Below are positions 9,429 to 19,400 of a stretch of DNA of 64,000 bases, piece by piece. The notes beneath the pieces were generated by a model. It was not told where the DNA came from, made no database searches, and worked only from the letters and a program-made list of their open reading frames with translations. Source of the DNA: G963702155 sp963702155 (GTDB lineage Bacteria > Pseudomonadota > Alphaproteobacteria > Micavibrionales > Micavibrionaceae); assembly GCA_963702155.1 (NCBI GenBank), contig OY969717.1:2267623-2331622 (forward strand), read 5' to 3'. The position numbers were made by a program, and so were the translations under genes. Numbering within the stretch: position 1 is the stretch's first letter; the number at the start of each line of letters is the position of its first letter.

Positions 9429-9671
9429 ATGTTTACTTTACCAGAGCGTATCAAAGGCATTACACATCCACTAATCAAGGAAATGTACGTAAAAAAAGTT
9501 CTAGGAAAAAATTTAAGAGAAGAAAATGTACTTGTTATAAACGCTTCAACGAATAAGTCGGGGCTCAAGGAAATTGTATTTCAAAAATTAATAGATGATC
9601 TAGATGTGATAAAATCAAAAATCGAAAGAAAAACAGGTCAACTCGATCGTGTGGACATTATTCCATCGTAG
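9429..9671 (+). CDS. Small hypothetical protein, 80 residues
   Basis: Start chosen at 9429 because a TAGGAGA ribosome site lies about 9 bases upstream; an in-frame ATG seven codons earlier lacks one. The protein is Lys/Glu-rich without a signal peptide or membrane helix and ends in the segment GQLDRVDIIPS. No family recognised. It precedes a hairpin pair and the terminator shared with the cheZ-like gene. Confidence 0.5.
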   Translation: MFTLPERIKGITHPLIKEMYVKKVLGKNLREENVLVINASTNKSGLKEIVFQKLIDDLDVIKSKIERKTGQLDRVDIIPS

Positions 9672-9692
9672 TTCAAAAAGCTTTACCTAGCC

Positions 9693-9707
9693 GTCCCGCA
9701 ACGGGAC
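9693..9707. other. Short GC hairpin
   Basis: GTCCCG and CGGGAC pair around a CAA loop, 20 bases before the shared terminator. There is no T run of its own; it may protect an mRNA 3' end. Confidence 0.4.
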
Positions 9708-9726
9708 ACTTGCCCCAAACTTTAAA

Positions 9727-9754
9727 AAACCGGCTATGTGCCGGTTTCTTTTTT
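9727..9754. terminator. Bidirectional terminator overlapping the cheZ-like stop codon
   Basis: AAACCGGC and GCCGGTTT pair around a 5-base loop, with T runs on both strands. The TAG stop of the minus-strand cheZ-like gene lies within the hairpin, so the last codons form part of the terminator. Confidence 0.75.
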
Positions 9755-10294
9755 ACTTTTTGTTGTGGGAATAAGGGGGCCGTTAAGCAAATGCGCGTCA
9801 TCTGCTTTATTTTGCTCACGCGATCTGATGCGCGCATCATCATGGCCTTTACCATCTAAAAATGCATGTAAATCTTTCATGTCCGAAGCCAGCTCATTAA
9901 TGCGCAATCCGATCTCTCGCGCGTGCTGGGAAACCAGATCTTGAAAATTACTGGCTTCGAATATTGCATTCACTTCATTTTGTATTTTTTCTTTCGAGTC
10001 CTCGGGCAGTGTCCCCACGGCGGTCATAAGGTTTTCCGCTGCACTCAAAATACTATCGGCGGCTTCTTCGGTTCGAAGGTCTATAGCTTTGATTTGGTCT
10101 TTAATGGCCGGTTGAAGCGCATCAAAAAAATGATCTGAAATATCATTAAAACTAGAAAGATTTTTTATAAAAGTGTCTAGAACAACAACATCGGCACCTT
10201 CAAGTTTTAGGCTCTGATCACCAGATCCCGCAGCCTTGCCTTGCTCAATGGTTTTTTGAACCGCCATTATCCCTATATTATTATCAAAAGTCAT
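9734..10294 (-). CDS. CheZ-like chemotaxis phosphatase
   Basis: About 186 residues, mostly long helices. It carries the CheZ signature region IFEASNFQDLVSQHAREIGLRI (the FQDL/Q helix whose Gln attacks phospho-CheY) and the alphaproteobacterial C-terminal motif DDAHLLNGPLIP. It would dephosphorylate CheY. It lies just downstream of cheY on the same strand (about 70 bases), so the two probably form one transcript, divergent from cheA. The start at 10294 is one of three possible in-frame ATGs (10357, 10294, 10267); none has a strong ribosome site. Confidence 0.75.
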   Translation of the reverse strand: MTFDNNIGIMAVQKTIEQGKAAGSGDQSLKLEGADVVVLDTFIKNLSSFNDISDHFFDALQPAIKDQIKAIDLRTEEAADSILSAAENLMTAVGTLPEDSKEKIQNEVNAIFEASNFQDLVSQHAREIGLRINELASDMKDLHAFLDGKGHDDARIRSREQNKADDAHLLNGPLIPTTKSKKETGT

Positions 10295-10366
10295 AGTTTT
10301 TAAAAATCCCCACATAAATTTAAAATGATTTGGGCAATATAAATAGCCGTAAATCAAAAAATATGT

Positions 10367-10762
10367 TTATCGATTGGCGCATTTCGCCATTGTAGTTTTA
10401 ATTTTAGATGATAGCGTTTCTGCGTTAAACGGTTTCACAATATAATTATCAACACCGGCTTTACTCGCAATAACAACGTTTTCCGGCTTCGCTTCGGCTG
10501 TAATCATAATAAAAGGTACTTTTGAGTGGCCGTAATTAGTGTCCCCACGAACTTTTTCTAAAAACTGCAGGCCATTCATAGGCTCCATATTCCAATCTGA
10601 TACAATCAAATCATATTTTTTCTGCTGAAGTTTTTTAAGCGCCTCTTCGCCATCCAACGCTTCATCAACCTGATTGATGTTAATTTGCCCCAATAGGTTA
10701 CGAATAATTCGCAACATGGTTTTGTGATCGTCTACAATAAGTACATTCATATTGCCATCCAT
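10367..10762 (-). CDS. cheY: CheY-type single-domain response regulator
   Basis: About 131 residues, a lone receiver domain: acidic pair at 11-12, phospho-acceptor Asp56 in LIVSDWNMEPMNG, a Thr in PFIMITAEA and Lys in NYIVKPFNAETL. The SDWNMEPMNG motif is characteristic of motility CheY proteins. The start at 10762 has GAGGA nine bases upstream. With the divergent cheA and the downstream cheZ-like gene, it should carry the signal to the flagellar switch. Confidence 0.88.
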   Translation of the reverse strand: MDGNMNVLIVDDHKTMLRIIRNLLGQININQVDEALDGEEALKKLQQKKYDLIVSDWNMEPMNGLQFLEKVRGDTNYGHSKVPFIMITAEAKPENVVIASKAGVDNYIVKPFNAETLSSKIKTTMAKCANR

Positions 10763-10950
10763 TTTTTTAATCCTCAATTTCTTTGGTCATGCATCTTTTC
10801 GTTTATTATTAAACTTTAGAATAAAACTTTTTGTCTAATTCTGATATGATCATAATGTCTTGTGGTCAATAAGTACATATTTGTTGCCAAACATATCCAG
10901 ACGTTCATAATGATAACAAACATTTAAAAAACAATTAAAAAGCCCGCCTC

Positions 10951-13833
10951 ATGGATGATCTAATTAGCGAATTTATTGACGAAACCGTCGAAAGCCTTTC
11001 TGAGCTTGACATGGATCTTGTAAAACTTGAGCAAGATCCTGAGAACGAAGAACTGCTCGGGAAAATTTTCCGGTTGATGCACACGATTAAAGGGACATGT
11101 GGATTTTTAGGCCTGCCACGTTTGGAAAAAACTGCGCATGCGGCGGAAAATCTTCTGGATTTATTCAGAAGTGGTGAAATGGATGTTACGCAAACATCAA
11201 TGACTTTGCTTTTCATGAGCATTGACCGCGTTCGATATCTTGTATCCGAGTTAGAGCAAAATGCCAAAGAGCCGGAAGGGGATGATCAGGATATTATTTC
11301 CGAGATTGAAGCCGAAATTGCACAGAACGCAAAGGGTGGAGGTGAAGCATCTGCAGACCTGGCCGCCGAAGCCGAAGCTTTGATGAACGAAGGCGCAGCT
11401 TTGGAGGATGAAGCTGCATCCAATACAAAGGCCGAATCTGAGCAAAATAACGCAACGTCAGAGCCTGAGCCGGACGATACAAAAAATGAAGAGGATACTT
11501 CAGAAACTAAATCAGAATCTGAAAAAGAAACAAAACCTAAGCCTGATATTGCGAAGAAATCTTTGAAGGCGCCGCCTGAAAAAAGCCCTGAATTCCTGCG
11601 CGTTCAAATGACTGTATTGGAAGATTTGATCAACATGGTTTCAGAGCTGGTTCTCACGCGAAATCAGCTATTACAGCTCATTCGTTTGGAAGAAGATTCC
11701 CCTGCAAGCGCACCGCTTCAGCGTTTAAATCGCGTTGTCTCTGACTTGCAAGAAGGCGTGATGAAAACACGTATGCAACCCATCGGTAACGCATGGTCAA
11801 AATTACCAAGAATTGTCCGCGATTTATCTATGGAGCTGAACAAAAAAATTAATTTGGATATGCAAGGGGAAGATACCGAGCTTGACCGACAAGTGCTTGA
11901 GATGATTAAAGATCCGCTCACGCATATGGTTAGAAATTCATGTGATCATGGTATAGAAACACCTGAGGTTAGAACTGCCGCCGGAAAACCGGAAGCTGGA
12001 ACAATCACATTGAAAGCCTATCACGAAGGCGGATTTATAATAGTTGAAATCGTCGATGATGGAAAAGGGCTGGATGGCCGTAAAATCGGTGAAAAAGCCG
12101 TTGAGAAGGGGTTAATTGAGGCAGATAAGTTGGAAAATCTTACAGATAAACAACTTTTGCAAAACATTTTTAAGGCTGGATTCTCTACGGCTGACCAAGT
12201 TACAAATGTATCCGGCCGCGGAGTAGGTATGGATGTTGTGCGCTCAAACATTGAAAAAATTGGCGGTACAATTGATATGGAGTCAAAGCCAGGTAAAGGC
12301 ACGGGCTTTAAAATACAAATTCCGCTGACGCTCGCAATTATATCTGGTCTGATTGTCGAGATTGATGGCCTGCGATATGCTGTACCGCAATTAAATATTC
12401 AAGAGCTTGTGCGCATACAATCGGATGATGATAAAGAGAAAATCGAAAAAATTGATAATCGTCCTGTTTTCCGTCTCCGTGATAAAATTCTCCCGCTTAT
12501 TGATAGCAAAACTCTTTTTGGCACAGCGGCGCATCTCGAAACTTTGATGGATCGTGCGCCTGACGAATTAAAAGACGTTGTGTCTGACATTGTACAAGCC
12601 TCACAAGATATTTCTGATGATCAAGAGGCTCATAAAAAAGAAGAAGAAATGACTAACCCATCGTTAGAAAACAATGCCAAAGAAAAACAAACGCCTAAAA
12701 AACACATTCAATTTGAAAACAAGTTGATTGCTGTTATGAATTCAGGCTCAAGCTATTTTGGTCTTGTCGTTGATGCCATCCACGACATGGAAGAGATTGT
12801 AATTAAATCTATTTCCTCTGTCTTACAAGATACGGGTATTTTTGCCGGGAACACAATTCTGGGCGATGGCCAGGTTATTATGATTCTTGATCCGGCAGGG
12901 ATCGCAAGGCACTTTGAAGTGGCAAGTAACTTGGGCGCGCCAGAGGCAAATGCAAAAGCGGATGCTGATGGTAATGCTGAAAAGCTGGAAGAGCGTGTCG
13001 CCATGCTGGTATTTAAAGCTGGGTCGGAAACACCAAAGGCTATACCGCTTGCTTTAATTTCAAGGCTTCAACAATTCGATATCAAACAAGTTACAGAATC
13101 AGGCGACAAAATCGTTGCAAAATATGACGGCGACCTTATGCCTCTTTATTTCACCGACACCGATGGACAAAAGCTGGAAACCGATACCGTTACAACTTTA
13201 GTTCTGGCCGACGATGTATCAGACGCCTCCATGGGGCTTATTATTGAAGAAGTAATCGATATCATTGAAGACACGCTCGACCTTACCAATTCAACCGCTA
13301 GGCCTGGTGTAATGGGAACGGTCACGCTTGATGATATGGTGGTAGATGTCTTGGATATTGCGCATTATCTGCATGGCTCTAACGAGGATTTCTTTTCTGT
13401 ACAGGAACACAAAAACGCATCTTTCTTGGATAACGGCAAGCCGGCCGTAAAAGATGACAGAACAAATGTTCTGGTCGTGGATGATAGCCCATTTTTCCGT
13501 AACATGTTAAAACCGATACTTGCATCCGCAGGCTTTAACGTTACGGTCAGCGAAGATGCCGTAGCGGCGATAGAGCTTCATGATCAGGGGAGCATGTTTG
13601 ACATTATTTTAAGTGATATCGAAATGCCACATATGAACGGATATGAATTTGTTGAGAAAATGCGCGGCGACACATCATGGAAAGATTTACCTTTTATTGC
13701 AATCACCTCCCATACTACGCCGCAAGATATTGAATACGGTTATTCCAAAGGCTTTACAAAGTATATTGGTAAATTTGATAAAGACGAACTTTTAAGAACT
13801 GTGAAAAATGTTTTATCAACCAAGACTACTTAA
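10951..13833 (+). CDS. cheA: Hybrid chemotaxis kinase CheA with two CheW-like modules and a receiver
   Basis: A 960-residue protein, longer than the usual 650-750. Domains in order: Hpt with His44 in RLMHTIKGTCGFLG; acidic low-complexity linker (about 125-205); dimerisation domain (SPEFLRVQMTVLEDLINMVSELV region); HATPase (VRNSCDHGIE, DDGKGLD, GRGVGMDVVRSNIE); a CheW-like domain from about residue 465, interrupted near 525-585 by a charged insertion; a second CheW-like segment (about 690-810); and a receiver with Asp889 in IILSDIEMPHMNG. It phosphorylates CheY and CheB when docked to receptors; the fused receiver is a probable phosphate sink or adaptation element. First gene of cheA-cheW-cheB. 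Confidence 0.93.
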   Translation: MDDLISEFIDETVESLSELDMDLVKLEQDPENEELLGKIFRLMHTIKGTCGFLGLPRLEKTAHAAENLLDLFRSGEMDVTQTSMTLLFMSIDRVRYLVSELEQNAKEPEGDDQDIISEIEAEIAQNAKGGGEASADLAAEAEALMNEGAALEDEAASNTKAESEQNNATSEPEPDDTKNEEDTSETKSESEKETKPKPDIAKKSLKAPPEKSPEFLRVQMTVLEDLINMVSELVLTRNQLLQLIRLEEDSPASAPLQRLNRVVSDLQEGVMKTRMQPIGNAWSKLPRIVRDLSMELNKKINLDMQGEDTELDRQVLEMIKDPLTHMVRNSCDHGIETPEVRTAAGKPEAGTITLKAYHEGGFIIVEIVDDGKGLDGRKIGEKAVEKGLIEADKLENLTDKQLLQNIFKAGFSTADQVTNVSGRGVGMDVVRSNIEKIGGTIDMESKPGKGTGFKIQIPLTLAIISGLIVEIDGLRYAVPQLNIQELVRIQSDDDKEKIEKIDNRPVFRLRDKILPLIDSKTLFGTAAHLETLMDRAPDELKDVVSDIVQASQDISDDQEAHKKEEEMTNPSLENNAKEKQTPKKHIQFENKLIAVMNSGSSYFGLVVDAIHDMEEIVIKSISSVLQDTGIFAGNTILGDGQVIMILDPAGIARHFEVASNLGAPEANAKADADGNAEKLEERVAMLVFKAGSETPKAIPLALISRLQQFDIKQVTESGDKIVAKYDGDLMPLYFTDTDGQKLETDTVTTLVLADDVSDASMGLIIEEVIDIIEDTLDLTNSTARPGVMGTVTLDDMVVDVLDIAHYLHGSNEDFFSVQEHKNASFLDNGKPAVKDDRTNVLVVDDSPFFRNMLKPILASAGFNVTVSEDAVAAIELHDQGSMFDIILSDIEMPHMNGYEFVEKMRGDTSWKDLPFIAITSHTTPQDIEYGYSKGFTKYIGKFDKDELLRTVKNVLSTKTT

Positions 13834-13907
13834 AAAAACACCTGCGTAAAGTATTTCTTAAACCTAAACACGTATAAAAAATAAACATTAAAATAACAGT
13901 GTAAAAT

Positions 13908-14396
13908 ATGAATACGACAGAAAATGACCCGATAAGTGCGCAATATTTGATTTTAAATATTGGTGACCATTATTTTGCCGCCAGTGTTGCAAACATTCAA
14001 GATGTGATAAAATCACCCAAAAAAACGCCTGTTCCTTTATCAAAGGAGAATATAAGCGGTGTTTTGAATTTGCGTGGACATATAGTTACAGAAATAAATG
14101 TAGCTAAAATGCTTGGTATTAAAGACAAGGAAAACATCCAAAACGGATATGCCGTTGTTGTGACGGTAAGAGATGAGTTTTATAGCCTTGCATTCGAAGG
14201 TATAGGCAATGTCATAGAGATAAAACCAACTGATATAGATCCGCTCCCCGAAACAGTGCAAAAAAAATGGCATCAAATGGCGCGCGGTGTCCACCAAACA
14301 CCTGAGCATCTTATTGTTATCTTGGATCCGGCATTAATGATCAATATGATAACAAGCGAAGATGATGCCGCAAAAACTGCAGAAGCCTCTGCATAA
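13908..14396 (+). CDS. cheW: Chemotaxis coupling protein CheW
   Basis: A 162-residue CheW: two beta-barrel subdomains with the conserved ISGVLNLRGHIVTEINVAKMLG segment and a C-terminal LIVILDPALMI strand. It links CheA to chemoreceptors. It lies 74 bases after cheA and 39 bases before cheB, consistent with one operon. Confidence 0.9.
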   Translation: MNTTENDPISAQYLILNIGDHYFAASVANIQDVIKSPKKTPVPLSKENISGVLNLRGHIVTEINVAKMLGIKDKENIQNGYAVVVTVRDEFYSLAFEGIGNVIEIKPTDIDPLPETVQKKWHQMARGVHQTPEHLIVILDPALMINMITSEDDAAKTAEASA

Positions 14397-14435
14397 AATA
14401 AGCTTTTTAAAAGCGCAACAGAGTAAGAGTTTACT

Positions 14436-15554
14436 ATGAATATTCAAAATCCCTCATCAAATAAAATACGTGTTCTATTGGTGGATGATTCTGTTGTTGT
14501 ACGCGGTATGTTACGTCAAATTATTAACAAATACGAAGAAGTGGAGATTGTAGGCGCCGCACCAAATGGAAGGGCAGGGGTCGACCATTACAAACGCTTG
14601 CAGCCCGATGTGGTCATTATGGATATCGAAATGCCAGAAATGAATGGTATAGAAGCATTGGCAGAAATTCTCAAAATAGATGATAAGGCTAAAGTGATTA
14701 TGTGCTCTAGCCTGACCCAGTCCGGCGCGGCCATGACGGTAAAGGCTTTGGAAACTGGCGCATATGACTGCTTGGCAAAGCCGACCTCTGATAAGATAGA
14801 GCAAGGACAAGGTTTTGAGGATCAGCTACTTTTAAAACTAAGAAGCATAAAAAAAATAGACTACTCAAAATTAAATTCTAAACCTTCAGAAGACATAAAA
14901 AAAATACATGTAAGACGAACAAGCGATTTTACCCTCCGGCCCTTTCCAACTTTATTTGGTGCCGGATCACCCCGCGCGCTTGTAATTGGCTGTTCAACCG
15001 GTGGGCCTAGAGCCTTAACCGACGTAATGCCTAAAATAAATAAAAACATCGACTTGCCAATTTTTATAACCCAACATATGCCAAAAGGATTTACACGTAT
15101 ATTGGCAGAGAATATTGAAAAAACATCCGGTTTTACAACATATGAGGCTGAGGATGGAATGCTGGTTAAGTCTAATCATGTATATGTTGCGCCCGGCGGT
15201 AAGCATATGACTGTTGAAAAACAAAGTGCCGGCATGTTTATTGTAATTACAGATACGCCACCTGTGAACCATTGTAAGCCTGCGGTCGATGTAATGGTAG
15301 ATTCTATTCTAAAAGCGTATCAAACAGGCATTATTTCTGTAATTTTAACAGGAATGGGGGAGGATGGACTGGCCTCCTGCCGCAAAACTGTAGAGGCGAA
15401 TGAAAAAAACATTTTGATAGCGCAAGATGAAAAAACAAGCGTAGTTTGGGGCATGCCCGGTGCAGTGGCAAGCTCGAACATATGTCATGCAGTTTTACCA
15501 CTGGATGATATAGGAGATGCAATCAATACACTTGCGCGGGGCGGTAGGGTTTAA
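14436..15554 (+). CDS. cheB: Chemotaxis response regulator protein-glutamate methylesterase CheB
   Basis: A 372-residue protein: receiver (about 10-130) with Asp63 in VVIMDIEMPEMNG, linker, then methylesterase domain (about 180-370) with the catalytic Ser in VIGCSTGGPRAL, His in ITQHMPKGFT and Asp in LTGMGEDGLAS. It removes methyl groups from chemoreceptors during adaptation. Its methyltransferase partner CheR is not in the window. It converges on the single-domain regulator gene with about 30 bases between stops and no clear terminator. Confidence 0.93.
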   Translation: MNIQNPSSNKIRVLLVDDSVVVRGMLRQIINKYEEVEIVGAAPNGRAGVDHYKRLQPDVVIMDIEMPEMNGIEALAEILKIDDKAKVIMCSSLTQSGAAMTVKALETGAYDCLAKPTSDKIEQGQGFEDQLLLKLRSIKKIDYSKLNSKPSEDIKKIHVRRTSDFTLRPFPTLFGAGSPRALVIGCSTGGPRALTDVMPKINKNIDLPIFITQHMPKGFTRILAENIEKTSGFTTYEAEDGMLVKSNHVYVAPGGKHMTVEKQSAGMFIVITDTPPVNHCKPAVDVMVDSILKAYQTGIISVILTGMGEDGLASCRKTVEANEKNILIAQDEKTSVVWGMPGAVASSNICHAVLPLDDIGDAINTLARGGRV

Positions 15555-15584
15555 AGTTTTCAAGATTCATTCACAAATCCAAGA

Positions 15585-15968
15585 TCAATTCGTATCTGCA
15601 TCAGCCTTTTTCTTCTCTATAGCGCGTTGGATACTAACCATAAGTCGCTGTTGCTGTATTGGTTTTGTAATATAATCATCAATACCAAACTCCATAGCCT
15701 TTTTCACAACTTTAAGATTGCTCTCTCCACTTACAATGATGACAGCTGTATGAGGAGAAAATTTGTGGATATCTTCTATCAATTCTACACCATGAAAATC
15801 CGGCAAGTTCAAATCCAATAAAGCGGCATCAGGCTGAATATGCTTGATTTTATGCATGCCCTCTTTACCGGTTTCTGCACTATGAAATTCATAATCAATA
15901 TTCAAATATTCACGGAATATTTCAATAAAGGCGGGTTCATCATCAATCATTAAAATTTTAGGTTTCAT
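15585..15968 (-). CDS. Single-domain response regulator
   Basis: A 127-residue lone receiver with the acidic pair DDE near residue 8, phospho-acceptor Asp in PDAALLDLNLPDFHG (about residue 52), Ser in VIIVSGES and Lys in DYITKPIQQQRL. There is no output domain. It is divergent from the free Hpt gene (85 bases between starts) and close to a giant hybrid kinase, suggesting a phosphorelay rather than direct motor control. Confidence 0.85.
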   Translation of the reverse strand: MKPKILMIDDEPAFIEIFREYLNIDYEFHSAETGKEGMHKIKHIQPDAALLDLNLPDFHGVELIEDIHKFSPHTAVIIVSGESNLKVVKKAMEFGIDDYITKPIQQQRLMVSIQRAIEKKKADADTN

Positions 15969-16052
15969 ATACGCGACCGTAACATTTTTTTATGCTAAAA
16001 TAAAAAGCTAATATTAAACGTTATATCTATTTATGGAGTTAAACATAGTTTT

Positions 16053-16400
16053 ATGTACGAGATATCATCTTTTCAAAAATTTTTGGATCGGTTTGCAGAA
16101 GATAAACATGAAAAAATGTCACAAGTATATTTGCAAAGTTTTGAAAAACAAAAAGCTGCAATGCAGCAAGCTAAAGAAGAACAAGATGCAGACATATTAT
16201 TTAGGGCGTGCCATGATGTAAAATCACTAAGTCTAATGATTGAGGCAAATAAACTGGCCGCACTCGCAAAAACAACCGAGCACGATGCGTCGGAAGGGCG
16301 GGCAGAAAGTGCATTGAAAAATACTGACGAATTAATGCTTCTTTTAGAGCAGGCAATTGTAGTTATTCGAGGAAAATTAGAAGCTATGGGATCCGCATAG
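16053..16400 (+). CDS. Stand-alone Hpt phosphotransfer protein
   Basis: A 115-residue helical protein with a histidine phosphotransfer motif, ACHDVKSLSLMIEANKLAALA (His near residue 55), equivalent to the AHxLKGxAxxxGA helix of Hpt domains. The usual small residues after the His-Lys pair are partly replaced (SLSLMIEA), so the match is somewhat divergent. It would shuttle phosphate from a hybrid kinase to a receiver. It converges on the 1377-residue kinase gene with 15 bases between stops. The ATG at 16053 fits the domain start. Confidence 0.7.
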   Translation: MYEISSFQKFLDRFAEDKHEKMSQVYLQSFEKQKAAMQQAKEEQDADILFRACHDVKSLSLMIEANKLAALAKTTEHDASEGRAESALKNTDELMLLLEQAIVVIRGKLEAMGSA

Positions 16401-16415
16401 TTTTAAAAGTAAACA

Positions 16416-19400
16416 TCATTTAGAACGCTTACCTTGGATATGAGGTTTTATTTTTTGGTAAAGTATTTCCAGGGTCACAGGCTTGGATAGATAATCATCC
16501 ATGCCAATCGCAATACATTTTTCCTTCTCATCTGCCATGGCATTTGCTGTCATTGCAATAATAGTCTGGCGTGGCAAGTCTCCGGACTCTTCCATCTTAC
16601 GAATAGCAACCGTTGCATCAAATCCATCCATGACCGGCATCATACAGTCCATCAAAACTATATCAAAAGCATCAGGCGTAGCTTTTAAAGCATCAATAGC
16701 TTCTTTCCCATTTTCTGCAAGTTCTATAGTACATTCAAAATTTTCTAACATATCTGTGGCAACCATTTGATTGACGAGTTCGTTTTCAACCAAAAGAATA
16801 TGCGCGCCTAAATACTTTTTATTATATTTTTCAGACGTATGGTTATCCTTGCTTTTATCTGTACTTGCAATTTTTTCATGTAACACTGGAAGATCCAAAT
16901 CAAACCAAAATGTCGTGCCTTCTTTAAAAACGCTTTCAACGTGAATCTGACCACCCATAAGTTCAACAAGCCGTTGTGTAATGGCAAGCCCTAAACCTGT
17001 ACCGCCATATTTTTTTGTTGTACTAGCATCAGCTTGTGAAAACTTGCCAAAAATATGCTCCAGATTTTCGGTTTTTATACCTATTCCGGTATCTTGCACT
17101 TTAAATCGTATGGTCGTCATGTATTCGGCTGTTTTTAAAACATCAACAAAAATATCAATAGAACCCGCTTCGACAAATTTAACTGAATTTCCAATCAAAT
17201 TCGTAAAAATTTGTCCTAATCGTACTAAATCACCAAGGATAATATTTGGAACATCATCGCCGAAATGCTGTTCAACTGAGACGTTATTTTTCTTTGCCTT
17301 ATGAATATGCGGTTGAATTGTGTCTGAAATCAGTTCGCGCAGGTCAAGGGGCTCAGCATTAATTTGAAGCTCCCCAACTTCGATTTTAGACAAATCAAGG
17401 ATATCGTTGATAAGGCTCAATAAAGTCTGACCAGACCCCAGAATAATTTTCAAATATTTGTTCTGTTTTCTATCAATATCTGTTTTGCGTAATAAATCTG
17501 CCGCGCCAATCACGCCATTTAAAGGCGTTCTGATTTCATGGCTCATATTCGCTAAAAACTCTGACTTCATGGCATTTGCGAGTATAGCCTCTTCTTTGGC
17601 GCGCTCTAATTCGTGATTGCTTCTCTTTAGACTATCTTGAATTTGTTTTTGGTCTGTTACATCCCGTGAAATAGCCAATAGGAATACTTCACCGCTTTCA
17701 CTTTCAAATCGCACTTTTTTGGTATATAGAGTGCGGGCAATACCATCGGGAAATAATATCGTTTCCTCAACTTCCAAAAATCCATCTTCAAATGCACGGC
17801 GGTCATCGGCAAAAAAAGCATCTCTTTCTTCTTGCGAGTATTCTTCCGCTGCCGTTGTGCCAATAATATGTTCACGCTGCTCCTCCGGATAGAGTTCGAG
17901 GAAAGAAGCATTGCAATCAATGATACGAAAATCTTTATCCTTAATAAAAACTATATCAGGGATACTGTCTTGTATTAGTTTTTGGAAAGAAAGACTTGTC
18001 CTCAGTTGTTGTTCGCTATGTTCAAGATCATATGTTTTTTCCATGAGCAAAAGACTGCTTTCACGCGATACCATCGCCAAAAAGACGGCAAAACCAACTA
18101 ATAAAGATAAAATAGCGCCACCAATAAGAATAATAGGAGATAAAATGAAGTTTTGAGCGTTTAAAAATTCTTGCGTTGGCCGAATAGAAATATTCCAGGT
18201 TCTGTTAAAAATATCGGCATTGATATTATCTATAAAAAGCTGTTTGGCAGCATATTTTTGAGGAGTTTCATATACGACAATACCATTATCTAGAATTGTA
18301 AAATGAAACAAATCTTTAAAATTCACATTAATAATCTGATCTGTCATAGCTTTCAAATCAAAAATTCCGACCATAAACCCTTGAAATTGATCATCAAAAT
18401 AAACTGGAATATACGCAATAACTGCACGGTATCCTTGTCTTAAATCTAAAGGAGGCGTGAGCGTAACCGTATCTTTTTTCTTGGCTTTCTCTAATGTTTT
18501 ACGGCGCGTCTCATCATAATCTATTTTTAAACCAATTATTTCTTTATTTGAATCAAAGGGATACACGCGCTCTATTTCTAAATCGGCGTTAACCCACTCT
18601 ATAACTTTAAGGGCTTTAAAATCTTTAATATATTCTCTGGCATCGGCTTTCCATAAATCAGCAGGGGTTTTGTTATGGGCTTCCCAGCGTTTAGCCATTC
18701 TTTTAAGGCCTAGGATAGAAAAGCGCGTGTTATCTACGATAGATTGCTTCAATAAAAGTCCTTCTTCGTGCAACGTATGCATAACGACTTTTTTGCTTTG
18801 TTTGTCCGTTTCTAGATAAACACTAAAACATAATGCGAAGGTTAGGGCGCTACATAAAAAAGGAATAAGGATAATCTTGGAACGTTGGGTGTTGAAAACA
18901 CTGTACCGGCTCAATTGAGCATTATGCATGGCATCATTTTGCGCAGTAATAATAAGTAAAAAAGCGCCAAAAACAGAAGAGGCAAGCAGCCCCCCTATCA
19001 AAATATACCATAAAGACCAATCATTTAATGCAATCACAGCCGTGTCAGAATAAAAGGTCAGCTGCCATGTATGACTTGCAAAATTGATTTTGGAAACACT
19101 TTTTGTTTTATTTTCAAGATTTATAACATCTGCAGGTTCTTTGTGATCTGGCGTGTCAGAGTGATAAAGTAAAATGTTATTTTCTTGATCATTATTCTGC
19201 GCCAGATCCTCAACAAAAAAGCTCATCCCTTTGCTTTTTGCTACTTTATGTATAGGGGCCATCATTTTGGGCATTAAGAAAACACCGGCCGTATATCCCA
19301 TAAGATGCTTTTGACGTTCTGAAACACTATTTTTATTTAAACGTGGATCGTAAACAGGATTATAAACAATAAAGCCATATTGCTGCTCGCTTTGAACGAC

